Assembly (NCBI GenBank): GCA_023525975.1
Contig: CM042039.1
Span: 16,150,501-16,214,500 of the forward strand
DNA length: 64,000 bases
DNA from: Smallanthus sonchifolius
Lineage: Eukaryota > Streptophyta > Magnoliopsida > Asterales > Asteraceae
Direction: 5' to 3'
Shown here: in pieces, positions 40,573 through 51,692 of the stretch
Layout of the letters: each line of letters begins with the position of its first letter
Numbering within the stretch: the first letter of the stretch is position 1
Notes under the pieces: generated by a model
What the model saw: the letters and a program-made list of their open reading frames with translations, nothing else
The model's database searches: none
Told to the model about the DNA's origin: nothing
Program-made: the position numbers and the translations under genes

Positions 40573-42183
40573 AGTCCACTACAAACGTTTTTAAAACAAG
40601 TTTTTAAGACTCAAAAATATTTTATAAAAGTTATTTTATAAACCCAATACCATTTGGAAGTAACTTGTGCAAAAATAAATAAATTTTAATCGAGAACTAT
40701 TATGTTACGATTTAAATGATTTTGAAAACCTCCTTATCAATATAATAGGGATTAAATTTTAATAAAATTATGAGTTTTATTGAAGCATTTATATTATCCA
40801 TTTTCATAAAAATTATGAGGATTTTATAAAAGTACATTATTATTTAAAAGAATTTCATTAAACAATTTAATAGATCATTTACCACTAATTATTTACTTAG
40901 AGTTTAAACGTTATTTAAAACAAATAAAAATTTTATTTAAATACAAATGTATATATATATTTTTCAAAAGAACATACCCTTTAAAATAATAAATAAATAA
41001 ATGATTTATTTATTATTTACTTTACATTCACAATTCGCTTAGAGTTGAATTGTATTTAGCATTGGTTCTTATATATATATTTTCATAAGTAAATAAATAA
41101 AATAACGTTCTTTATTTAAAATTATATTTGAATAAAATATAATTTCACAATACTTTTCTAAATAAATAAATAAAAGGAACATATTTAATTTATTTAGTTA
41201 TTCAAACCTAAACCCTAAATCATTTATTATTAAAACCATATACTTCAAACTCCCCTTTTTATTAAAACTCTTATTCAAATACAAACACATACACATCCCC
41301 TTGTATAATATAACACGAACTCGTTGTACAAGTCCCTACACTCACTCCCATTGAAACCCTAGACTTTGCCTTAGACTTTTGTGCATGTTATTAATTCATA
41401 TTCATAAACATTACACTCTAGGTTGAGTTTGTGAATTGCAAATCCACTTGTGCTACTTGTTGCTCGTGTTATCTACACAACTATTAAAGGTGAGTATTAC
41501 ATAGCCCCTTTTTCTCTTTTACACTTTTTGGGGTGATTCATGAATTTTATACAAACAATAGCTTACATTTACACAAACTACACAAATACAAATCCTATTT
41601 ACATCCATGTGTGCAAATTTGAGCTTTATGTTTGAGTACTAGGTGTGTTAACTACTTTTGTGTGCAATTTACGTGTGAAATCATTAACTATACAAGCCGA
41701 CGGTTAACAATGATAGATCTATTGAGTCTGACAAACCCACCCAGATTGGGGTGATTGTTACCGACAAAACAATTTGCATGCTAGTTACAAAGGTTTGATT
41801 GTACTTTGGTTACACAATAGTTGCTCCCCATAAATGCCTTATTTTATCATGTTATGTAAGGATTTGATTATTCACATCTCTACACTATCTATGTATAAAC
41901 CTGTGTATGCTCACCAACTTTTTAGTTGACCTTATTTTATTCATGTTTCAGGTGCTAATGTGTGAGTTGGATCAAGATATGCTACACTTAAGTTTGGAGT
42001 TAGTTAATTTAAATTTAAAGAACAATTTGTATTTTCATTTATGTACTTGTCGAATTTTGCTATTTGTGTTTGAATTGTTTGAAATGAAGTTGATGATTAA
42101 ATATTGAAATCTAGTGAACCTTGTGCTCATGAACAGTCTACATGTCCCGCCCCGACGTTTTCGCCATCGGTTGGGGTGTGACA

Positions 42184-44885
42184 GTGGCAATGCTAGAGGC
42201 TGAAGTGTCCAAACTAAGACACCAAGTCTCTATGCATGAAGCCCATCAATGCCCAACTGTGCCTACTCCCTCTCTTGTATCAGTGGGAACTCAAACAGAT
42301 ATATCCCTTTTCACTGATGCAACCAAATAGGGGGAGGTGGTTACCAAGGAAGACGATGCTGACAGACTCGAAGAATGGATACAAGAGCAGGCTGTGTTTC
42401 AAAGTTCCCTATACAAACCTGCTTTTGTTCAAATCCATGACTTGCCAGACTCAGTAGATGAAGAGGAAGATGTCACCGAGGATTGGAAGTTAGTTGTTCG
42501 AGCTGTTGATGAGGTGCTACAAGAAGAAACTCTCCATGAAGGCACACCTCCATCATTCAGCCTTCTTCCTGAAGCTGCAGCCATAATAATTCATTCATCT
42601 ACCCCCCAACTCTTTCCAACTTCAAAGAAGCTAGAATTTGACTCCATTCTAGCTTGGGGATATGATGAAAGAGCTGAGAGATTCTAGATTGGATAGGAGT
42701 TTAGTGGAGTAGAAGAGCTAAACTGGAACTCTCTTAATGCCCTCCAAATTCTCAATCTGTATCTGACAAAATGTGTCAACACTTCATCAGATCTCTCAGC
42801 AGAACTTGCAATCTGCAGGTTCTATGACTTAATGGAGGATAACATGCCCTGGTTTGAAAGACTACTAAAAGAAGCAAATATGGTGGCTTATCCTGAATCT
42901 TCATCAGCAGCAGAACAAAGACTAGCTCCGAGAAGACTTGACATAATCAAGAGCAGTACTTTGACTGAAGAATAGGTTATCTGCTGGAGAAGATTCTTGT
43001 ACAACATAATAGTCAGGGATGTAGAAGTGCAAGGATGGATAAGCACTGACTCCCATGACTTCACCTTCTTCCTGAGCAATGGATCTTCTCTCTCAATCAA
43101 CATCAAAGAGATCTTGCTCCTACCTTCAACTTTCCTGCACAAAGTCTTTGAGCTCAGATCACTCATCTTCAATGTCAACACCTTATAAAGTCAAGAAATA
43201 ATCAAAATCATCAAGGCTTCTCTTTATAAGGAGGAATCTGGATCTGAATCAGACCTATCCTTTCTCTCTTCTCCAACAGTTAGACTAAACACAGAGGAAG
43301 AATCAAAGAGAAGAGACGAGGAAAAGATGAAAGAAGCATGGAAAGAAGTGACAGGTATGGAATGGAAAGAAGATGAAGAAAGTTCCATTCCCAAACATGC
43401 CAATGAAGCTAAAGCTGAGATCTCAACGGCATCTACTACACCTACTGTTGTGGTCCATGAAGCTGAAGCAGAGGCATCCAACAAAGATAAGGGAAATGGA
43501 CTAATGACCAAAGAATATGAAGAAAGAATTGAGAAGGAGAAGAAAGAAAAGGAGGATAGAAGAAGAAGAAGAAGAAGAGAAGAAGAGGAGATGGCTGAAC
43601 TAAAGAAAGCTCAAGACAGACTCACAACCATTCTCCTCAGAGAACAACAGATCTAGCTGTATGCAAAACAGTTGGATGATCTGAAAGTAAAAATTCCTGC
43701 AGTTTATCAAATTGAAGAAGATGAAGCTCTTGCTTCTCAACTGCAGGAACAATTCGATAGAGAAGAAGAAGAGATACAGAAGAAGAAGAAGAAGAAGAAG
43801 AAAGAGGCTAAGTTCAGAATAACTGATTCTGAACTAGCCAAAGAAATGAGAGAGGAATGGGTAAAGGCTCTGATTTCTCAAGGTGAGGATGTAGACTACC
43901 TTGAGAAACTATCAAATAAAGAAATTTACAGAGCCTTCATGGGTTAGCAAGGTCAATTGGCAAACAAGAAAAAGGCTGAAGAAGAAGAAAAAGCAAAACG
44001 AAAGTCCAAGAAGACCATTGCCTTTAACCGAAGATCCCATGAAGAAAGGAAGATCATGATTGACTTCCTTAAGGCTAGAGGAGAAAGTGAAAAGAGGCTA
44101 GGTCCCATGAACTTCATGAACCTGCAAGCCCTCTACCTTAAAGTCAAGAAGGATGAGGAAGAAAGACTGGGGAAGAAAGGCTCCAAGAAAAGGGTAATAA
44201 TTCAAGAAGAAGAAAGAAAACAAAGAAACCCAAGCCTTCTCCCTCACCCAACACTTCCTCAATCCAATAACCTTCCACTCTCCATCCTAGACCTCCCTCC
44301 TCTCCACCCTCAAAGTCTAAATCCTCACACCCAGCTCCTACTCATCAACAACCTCCCAAAAAGAAAAACAAACCTACTTCCAAACCAGAAGACTCAAGAG
44401 AAATAATCAGATGGTCATACGGCTCTCAAGACCAATGGTTTGAAGTTTTCAGGGGGAGGACAGAAGTTAAAAGATCAATTTATACATCTGTTGATGAGGC
44501 ACTACAGCTTCCAGATTCTGATCTAAGAAGAATGATGGAGCTAGGTGAAGTCAATGAGCCCATGAATGAAGGTGGGAGACATCTGCTACTGGCAATAAAA
44601 CAACACTTCAACCCCAGCAGAGATGAAATCCTTGATATCAAACCTCTCCAATCTCACTCTCCATTCATCAGCTGGTCCTACAATGCTGAAAAAGATGAGT
44701 TCACATTGACAGATGTTAAAGGACAGAAGATGAGATGTTCAAGCAAAGCTATCTTCAAAATGGCCAGCAAAGACATCAAGACTCTATCTGAGCTTCCTCT
44801 TAACAATCCCAGCAAGGACCAGAGAGGATATGAGGATGAAAGAATTGTCAGCCACATGAAAAAGCTTCAGCAACAAAAGCAGTAA
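42184..44885 (+). pseudogene. Element C extra 3' ORF, part 3 (coiled-coil, Glu/Lys-rich, C-terminal domain)
   Basis: This continues the coiled-coil broken at 30415 (VAMLEAEVSKLRHQVSMHEA). Stops lie at about 42328, 42685, 42973 and 43186. A charged region with long EEEE/KKKK/RRRR runs spans 43230-44200, including EALASQLQEQFDREEEE and ITDSELAKEMREEWVKAL. Frames shift near 44210. A final domain (REIIRWSYGSQDQWFEVF, LQLPDSDLRRMMELGEV, HFNPSRDEILDIKPLQ) ends KKLQQQKQ-stop at 44883-44885. The order of domains agrees with the large plant family noted for part 2. Only 33 bp separate the stop from the 3' LTR, so the ORF is an integral part of the element. Confidence 0.78.
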
Positions 44886-44905
44886 GAGAGTTTTGGTAGC
44901 ATCAG

Positions 44906-44918
44906 TCTAGGGGGAGTT
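44906..44918 (+). promoter_or_regulatory. Polypurine tract of element C
   Basis: TCTAGGGGGAGTT lies directly before the 3' LTR start TGTAGAAATAAAG. Confidence 0.85.
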
Positions 44919-45716
44919 TGTAGAAATAAAGACTGATGGCTACAAAATTCTCTAAGTACAAATGCTGTTGATCTCAGAGTTTGCTGCTGACCAACAAACT
45001 GCTGCGGATAAGCTTATCTGCAGCAGATACTTGTTCTTTTGCTGAAGAACAAATCTGCTGTGGATAGCCTTATCTGCTGAAGACCAGAGTTGCTGCGGAT
45101 AGGTTTCTCAGCAGCATCAACACTTGATGCTGCTGATAGGCAAATCATCAGCAGCTTTGGATGGTTGCATCTTGCTGCTGATCAACAACTCTACTGCTGA
45201 TAGTTATTCATCCATTGAAGATCAAACGTTGCAGCTGACCAGCCTTGCAAAAGAAAAAGCAACCATTACCACTGACAACTTTCAGCTACACCACTGACAC
45301 ACTCCATGCAGAAAGAATGTCACTAGTGTAGACAATAAACCACTACAACGCTCTTCTCCAAGCATGCAAGCAATGATGCCTAAGAAGATGTTTGAGTAAA
45401 GTTAACCTTTGTAGTTATTATTATTGTCTGTATATGTAGAATAGCTTCAATACAAGATCAACGGTCTGTGTTAGATCTGATCCTAAGAATCAAGGGTATG
45501 TCTTGATTTTAAGTTACTATATAAGTAGTACTTAGAGTCATTGTAAACAACACTTTTTGCTTAAGAGGTTTCTCTGTAATCTTGTAACACTTGAAGCTTA
45601 ATACAAAATTGCATTTATCAGTATTCTTCTTGTCTACTTGTTTACTTTGCTTAAGTTGTGATTGTTTTCCCCAATCTCAACTGAAATAGAACCATCTTGT
45701 ATTTACCGATCCTACA
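44919..45716 (+). repeat. 3' LTR of element C
   Basis: This is the partner of 18536-19322, with the same TATATAA box (45518-45524) and CTGCTG/CAGCAG palindromes. Differences are visible around 44975-45060. It is followed by the ATCCA duplication. Confidence 0.93.
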
Positions 45717-45721
45717 ATCCA

Positions 45722-46332
45722 AATAACGGTTGGATCACTTTACCCAGTATCATTGAGTCAATCGATTCTTTGATCATTCTTCTGTCAATACGAATCATGA
45801 TAATTCATTCAAAACCAAGCTATATGAATCATTCTGATTCAATATATCCTTCGGGATCTGATTTCATTGATGTGCTAATTGAGATAGTCTCATCCTAGAG
45901 ATTGATCTAAACTTTGCATGAGTCTCAATATGTATTAAAGATAGTGCACATTTACATTTCTGTTGTCATATTTGTGGGGTACACATTGTCTTCATATAAA
46001 TGGTACTAACTCACAAGAACGTGAAATAAAAATGCTTGTAGTTTGAAATCTTATAATACTTACAATTTGAATTGACATGTAGTATATTGCAAATTCGGTA
46101 TGAATAAGTTAGCATGTCATGATCTGATCTTATTTACTTTGAAGTTTATCGCGTATCATTTCATAAACTTCTAAAAGGAAATTACATGACAAAACATCTA
46201 GTTCGGAGGATGATGAAGCTCCTATTGTCAAAGGACCTAAACTTATGAAAACAGAAAGCAGGGAGCTCGTTACCAAAGAATTGAAAAAATAAGACTTGAA
46301 GATAAAGACCAAGTTGTTGTCAAGGGGGAGTC
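45722..46332 (+). other. B2 3' untranslated region, right part, with purine tract
   Basis: It continues B2 after element C. No domain is visible; the ORF at 45662-45898 starts in the LTR and is accidental. It ends GTTGTTGTCAAGGGGGAGTC, a purine tract directly before the B LTR at 46333. Confidence 0.75.
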
Positions 46333-46747
46333 TGTTGGAGCATGATATGTGACAACAAGCCTTGAAATAGATTAGTCTTTATGTTTAATGTTTTGCATGT
46401 TTTGTATTTGTAATAGTTAAGTTTGCACAGGCGAACAGTTGACAAGTTCGCCTGAACTAAAGGGGGTGAACTTATTAATTTCGCCTAGTTCAGTGTGTGT
46501 TGTCTATAAATAGTTCAAGAGTTGTTCTCAGTTGTAGACTACTGTTTTGGAATCTTCTACATTTGTAACTACTCTGTGTTTACTATTTGAGAGATAATAC
46601 AAGAAGCTTTTTATGAAATCATGTCTTGTGTGATTGTATTGCATTCGTTACTATTCGAGACATACGTATACGCAAGGATTCCGCACTTCATGTACTTATT
46701 ATGTGTTTTACAGCAGAGATCGACCAGTAAACCCGCTAGGACTTACA
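46333..46747 (+). repeat. B-family LTR shared by B2 (3') and B3 (5')
   Basis: It starts TGTTGGAGCATG and ends AGGACTTACA. A TATAAATA box is at 46505-46512. It has a purine tract on its left and a primer site (TGGTATCAAAGC, 46750-46761) on its right, so it serves both neighbours. Confidence 0.92.
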
Positions 46748-48689
46748 AGTGGTATCAAAGCCAGGTTCTTGATTAGCAACTGTTGTTTGACATTATCTCG
46801 ATTGATTTTTCACAAAAAGATGGAGATTTTCGGAAGTTTCTGTGTTCTTGAGAAGTTTACGACTTTTTGGACTGAATTTTGATTGATTTCTTCATTTTTG
46901 GTGTTGTTTAAACAAAATTTATTCGTTAGAAGTGTTCTAAATCAATATTTGAATAATCCTATGGAAGGAATTTCTCTAATTCATTCTAAATCAAGATTTA
47001 TGGAAATTTTGTTAAGTTCGCTTCATACAGAAAATTGTTAAATATTTTCCAAGTGTTGATGTGTGTTCAAAGATGTCGTCTACTTCTAACCAGGTGAACA
47101 ATATGACTCACTTACTGAATCATGATAATGAGATTGGAACTCCAACCAAGCCACCGAGGCTTATGAATCTCAAAGATTATTCTAATTGGAAAAGTCGATC
47201 TCAGAATTATGTTAATATCAATGACATGAGTTTGTGGATTCCTAATAGTGAGGGATATGAGCATCTTGTTCATCGTCATATGGGTGTGTCAGATACACCA
47301 AAACCAATTTCATCTCTTAATGATGATGAAAAGAAGTTGTATGATCGTGAAAAGAAAGCTCTTGCAGCTTTATCCATGTGTTTACCTCTGGATATCTACC
47401 ATACTTTCAAGAAGTTCAAGACTTCTCGTGAACTTTGGGAAGGTTTGGCTAAAAGATGTGAAGGTAGTACAGATATCAAGAAGAGCAGAAAAGAATTGTT
47501 AAAGAAACAGTTTAGTGTTTTCAAACACTTTGAGGGTGAATCAGTTGATGAACTCATGTCAAGATATTATCATCTTCTAAGTGAAATGGTCAACAATGAC
47601 ATCACCTACAAAAAAAAAGAAGATTCTTGAAAAGTTCTTGGATGCTTTACCAACACATTTTGAGATGTACACCATAGTGATCAAAGAACAATCTGGATTT
47701 GATGATCTTAGTCTTAAAGATTTGATGGGAAAGATTCAATCATATGATTTGCATAAACAAAAGAAAGACACAGTTTATCAAGATCCAAGCATTTATTTTG
47801 GGAAAGGTACATCGTCATCAAAATCTGGTGGAGTTGCTTTGTTTTCGGGAGAGTCGTCAGATGTTCATAAAGACAATTCTTGTCAAGAAAATACATGTTT
47901 TGTTGCTTCAAACTCTGGATGTTCAACTCATAGCAAGAATGAAGGTCATTCGTGCTCTACTAAAGTGTCTTCATCTACAGCTAATGATATGATGGCAATG
48001 ATTGCATCATTTTTAACTTCTTATGAAAATTTTATTGGTGGTAAGATCACTGGTCCTGATATGATTGAGGAGGATTTTAAACAACTGGATAAAGAAACTT
48101 TGGAAGAAATGAATATTGAGTGGAACATGGCATTGTGGTTAAGACAAGGAAAAGATTACTTGAAGAGAACTGGGAAGAAGTTCATTGGGGCATCAAGCAA
48201 AACCAAGATGGGAATGGATAAGGCTAAGGTGAAGTGTTATAATTGTCAGGAGTTTGGTCATTTTGCTCGAGAATGTACAAAACCAAGAAATCAGAATCAA
48301 GGACCTTCAAACTCTCAAGGCAATAAAAAAAACAAAGTACTTCCATAGCTTTGATATCTCAGCAAGGTGAAAATTATGACTGAGGTATTCATTTGGAAGA
48401 TATTGTGGCTCATGTTAGTCAAGCTTTTTTGGCTGAAGTTCATCCTGAAGATGGAATTTATAGTGGTTCTTTTGATGGTGACTCTACAGATTCTGGGAGT
48501 GTACATGAAAGTGCAGAGTCAGTGCCTCAGATGAGTGAAGCAAAGTTTTCAAATGAAGAGTTATTGAATGATGGAGCTGCTGGAAAGGTTACAGAAAAGA
48601 TTGCAGAGATGTTAGCTGCAGGAAATGCATTCATGGCTGATTCTAAGCAGGTAAAACAAGTTGATTCTTGTTTAAAATGCATTGACTTT
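46748..48689 (+). mobile_element. B3 internal region (leader and gag), interrupted by D3
   Basis: It follows the shared LTR and starts with the primer site. The leader and gag are nearly identical to B2. The sequence is interrupted at 48690 by the start of D3. The rest of B3 and a further B LTR should lie to the right of the window. Confidence 0.85.
47073..48689 (+). pseudogene. B3 gag (frameshifted, interrupted)
   Basis: It starts ATGTCGTC at 47073. The core is PRLMNLKDYSNWKSRSQNYV, with the Trp intact, unlike B2. An expanded A run (47611-47620) shifts the frame in 'TYKNKK'. It continues LDALPTHFEMYTIVIKEQ, SFLTSYENFIGGKI and the zinc knuckle CYNCQEFGHFAREC (about 48235). Another shift in an A run occurs at about 48328 and a stop near 48380. 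HLEDIVAHVSQAFLAEV follows, and D3 cuts the frame at 'SCLKCIDF'. It also shows how B1 and B2 gag looked before their breaks. Confidence 0.87.
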
Positions 48690-51401
48690 TGTAACATCCA
48701 TTATTTTTCTGATACTAATTTAACTTATCTGTTTACCTATTCATCCATTTTAACGATACTCCGTTTGAATCCCGTACTTGTCTCACTCATTGAGTCACAT
48801 TAACTATTATTTCTATTCAAAATTTAAACCTTGCAATAACATATTGTTTTCCATTATACATATAACTTATGTATGTAAATAAACATATACTTTGTATATA
48901 TATATATATACATGTACTCAATTATAAGTATATATATATATATATATAATTATATAAACCATTTTAGATAACTAATAATATTATAAAAATTAAATTTCTA
49001 TATAAAATAGTTTAAAAATAAAACAAATGATGTTTAGTTTACAAGCTTTTATAAAATATTTTTTTTAAAAGTTGTTTTGAACCTTTGGATTTACAAGCTT
49101 GAACCCCCCCCCCCCCTCCACGTTTGAAATTAGACACTTTCCCAAAATTTTGACCTAGAGAAGTCAACAAGAACCACATTCTTCAAGAGTTGACCTTGAA
49201 AAGTCAACCGGATCCAAATTTCTTTACCAAATCATCAAGGTACAATGATTCATACTCTTTGATTGCGGATAACCGTTTTTTCGAACCTCCCTAAACACGT
49301 AAAGTGTACTAATTTGATCCAAGACACGTTAGAATTCGAATTTCAAACTAAGTTTGACAATCCCAAGTCAAACTGAATAAATTCGTTTCCAAATCCAGAA
49401 ATTTAGACGCGTTAGAGTCCGTAAATCATGCCCTAATCAATCTCATATGTATTCAGACCCATATCATGACTCAATTCATTCACACTCGTTCATTTTTACG
49501 CGTAATTCACTCGACATGCACCGTATTCAAACGACTAATCGAATCATGCTATTAAGATGGAATAGAACGAATTAGATCAACACACACCTTCGCATCACCT
49601 CCCATATACTCCCTAAACTCTCAAAATCAACGCATTACATCTCTGGAACCAATTCGAAGAAACTCGGACCTTAACTCCCAGTCGTTCTCCTCCGATACGT
49701 GGCCATTACAGGTAAGATTTGTTGCATTAAACTCGGAATGGTTATGGGTTTGAAAGCCCTATGGTCCTGAGGTCGATTACTGCTTAAACGAATCAATTTC
49801 AGAACTAGGGTTACGTCTTGTGTAATGTAGGGAAGGAGATGAGTTCAGGGTATCTCGTTAAGTATTAAGCAATCCCTTCCTTGTCAGGGCTTGATGCCCA
49901 GATCACTTGGTTAAAACACTTGCCCCTTATAGAACAGGTCTCGGGTTCGATTCCTAGAAACCCCATTCCTTTTTAAAACCCGTTTTTGAGCATTAAATCC
50001 ATCTTATAAAAATTATTATATAAACACTGGAATATTCAAATCAGTTTTTATTAAGTTAATTTGTTAAATTTCAAGAGAAACTATTTTTTTGGGATTATTA
50101 GGATATAAGCCTCATAAATCCTAATTTATTTAAAACAAATCCTTTAACAAATTATTTATTTAAAATTCCTAATTTATAAATGGTATTTAGAAAATAAATA
50201 TGGGTATTTTAGAAAAAAAAATCTTGTTTCTTGTAAAGAATTATACATCCTCTTATAATGTAATTATATTAGATAAAATCATTAAATAAATTTTATACTT
50301 TAATTTTGATTTAATCATAAATTAATTAGATCATTATTTTTACACTAAAAATTCATGGAAATCAAACTAAATAAATAAAGGTATTTATTTATCTATTAGT
50401 TAATTGTTTATTCAACTATTTATTAATCTATTTATTAAATTAGTTAAACGCAAACAAAGGAAAACCATTTATTTATTCTTCCATTTATACAAATTAAAAT
50501 ACAATTTATTTATCAAGGTTTACATAAATATTATTTGAAACTCAAATAATTATTTTCTAATTAAAATGCGGAAAACCACATCAACCTCTTTGCGCATTAG
50601 GATTCCCTGTTTCATTTTGTACAATTCATTAATACATATATTCCACAAATCATAGGTTATCTTAAGATTTGTCTCTGTTGTGCAACGACATCATATTGTG
50701 TGATATTCAACTACTCAATTGCAAGGTGAGTTTTATATAGCCCATTTTTCACTGTTTTACATTTTGGGGTGCAACTTGATCACAACATTACAATAATTTA
50801 CACAAACTACACAATACAAATCCACTTTACAATTTATGTGCAATTTGAGCTTTATGTTTGAGTGCTAGGTGTGTTAACTGTTTGTGTGCAATTACATGTA
50901 CAATCATTAACTATACAAGCCGACGGTTAACAATGATAGATCTATTGAGTCTGATAAACCCACCCAGATTGGGGTGATTGTTACCGGCAACACAATTTTG
51001 CATGCTAGTTACAAAGGTTTGATTGTACTCTTGGTTACATAATAGTAACTCCCCATAAACGCCTTATAAATCATAACTTGTACGGATTTGTTTACACATA
51101 ACACTTTGCTGCTATTTAGAGTCAAAACCTATGTATGCTCACCAACTTTTTAGTTGACCTTGTCTTCATCATGTTTCAGGTACAAAAGTTTGAGTTGATC
51201 AAGTTGCTACACTTAGGTTGTGGACCTAGTTAATTGAAACAAATTATTTTGTTTTGTATTTCAAATAGTCTTGTATTGTTGTATTTGGAAATTGTGAATG
51301 GAAATGTAACGTTTTAATATATTGAAATCTAGTCAACCTTGTGCTCATGAACAGTCTACATGTCCCGCCCCGATGTTTCCGCCGTCGGTTGGGGTGTGAC
51401 A
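48690..51401 (+). repeat. 5' LTR of D3 (2,712 bp)
   Basis: It starts TGTAACATCCATTATTTTTC and ends GGTTGGGGTGTGACA. It contains a 13-C run (49104-49116), a consensus donor-like ACAG|GTAAGATTT at 49712, a tRNA-like segment (49900-49954), and the conserved terminal blocks with acceptor-like TTTCAG at 51178. An antisense ORF at its end is accidental. Confidence 0.92.
49900..49954 (+). other. tRNA-like A/B-box segment in D3 LTR
   Basis: CAGATCACTTGGTTAAAAC is followed by TCGGGTTCGATTCC, whose GGTTCGATTCC is a perfect B-box. Confidence 0.6.
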
Positions 51402-51404
51402 GAT

Positions 51405-51416
51405 TGGTATCAAAGC
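51405..51416 (+). promoter_or_regulatory. Primer-binding site of D3
   Basis: It reads TGGTATCAAAGC, three bases after the LTR, with one mismatch to the initiator-Met site. Confidence 0.85.
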
Positions 51417-51692
51417 CTTGGTTATAGGGAATTAGGTTATTAGACACTCTCGACCTAGACTATAACCTTAGGACACCCATACTATACCATGCTATTTCAA
51501 GTTACATGATTACATCTTATGTGAATATTTTACATGTTATACTAAGTAGTTACACTACATGATACAATACTTAATAGTCTACGTGTCACCTTACACATTA
51601 ACTTTTGTGCTTATGTTCATTGTTATCTACATGCTATCTATTTAATTCATTTAAGTAATATCCTAAGTTTCAACACACACTTATACACACTT
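51417..51692 (+). other. D3 leader, left part
   Basis: This noncoding stretch closely matches the D compound leader from 33288 (ACCTAGACTATAACCTTAGG). It is interrupted at 51693 by element E after the target site CACTT. Confidence 0.85.

Larger units (their letters stand above)
30416..42183 (+). mobile_element. D-family three-LTR compound element, TSD GTGGC
   Basis: It is flanked by perfect GTGGC duplications (30411-30415 and 42184-42188). The order is LTR1 (30416-33272), primer site and internal region (33273-37029), LTR2 (37030-39278, end missing), an 87-bp remnant of an internal 3' end, then LTR3 (39366-42183). LTR1 and LTR2 are nearly identical. LTR3 differs from them in its first two thirds, yet it shares the TSD with LTR1. 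No gag or pol is present: the one internal region carries only a short ORF, so this is a LARD-like non-autonomous element. It interrupts the extra ORF of element C. Confidence 0.92.
39366..42183 (+). repeat. LTR3 of the D compound (divergent 3' LTR, 2,818 bp)
   Basis: It starts TGTAATATCCATGATTTTT and ends GGTTGGGGTGTGACA. Its last third matches LTR1, but the first two thirds resemble D1 more. A CCTATATAAGC TATA box lies at 40213-40219. A donor-like CCAG|GTAAAAATC is at 40340, about 125 bp downstream. Confidence 0.92.
18536..45716 (+). mobile_element. Large Copia element C with extra 3' ORF, hosting two D-family insertions
   Basis: The LTRs are 18536-19322 and 44919-45716, flanked by a perfect ATCCA duplication (18531-18535 and 45717-45721). 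A primer site follows the 5' LTR and a GGGGGAG purine tract precedes the 3' LTR. The order is gag, protease, integrase, RT, RNase H, a 600-bp spacer, then an additional ORF of more than 1,000 codons. Removing the solo LTR (26439-28911) and the D compound (30416-42183) leaves an element of roughly 13 kb, much longer than a usual 5-9 kb Copia. All frames carry scattered stops and shifts. The two LTRs differ at a few percent of sites by eye. Confidence 0.93.
13686..46747 (+). mobile_element. Copia element B2 (hosting element C), with both LTRs
   Basis: The 5' LTR is 13686-14131 and the 3' LTR is 46333-46747. The internal parts are 14132-18535 and 45722-46332; everything between belongs to element C, flanked by ATCCA duplications. 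B2 has a decayed gag that passes straight to the end of RNase H, with protease, integrase and RT deleted. The 3' LTR is followed not by flanking DNA but by a primer site and a new gag (B3). B2 and B3 therefore form a tandem LTR-internal-LTR-internal array. The preceding 5 bp are AGTTC. Confidence 0.85.

Noticed and set aside
49104..49116. Run of 13 C in the D3 LTR as a structural element
   Set aside because: A homopolymer unique to this LTR; more likely slippage or sequencing length error than function.
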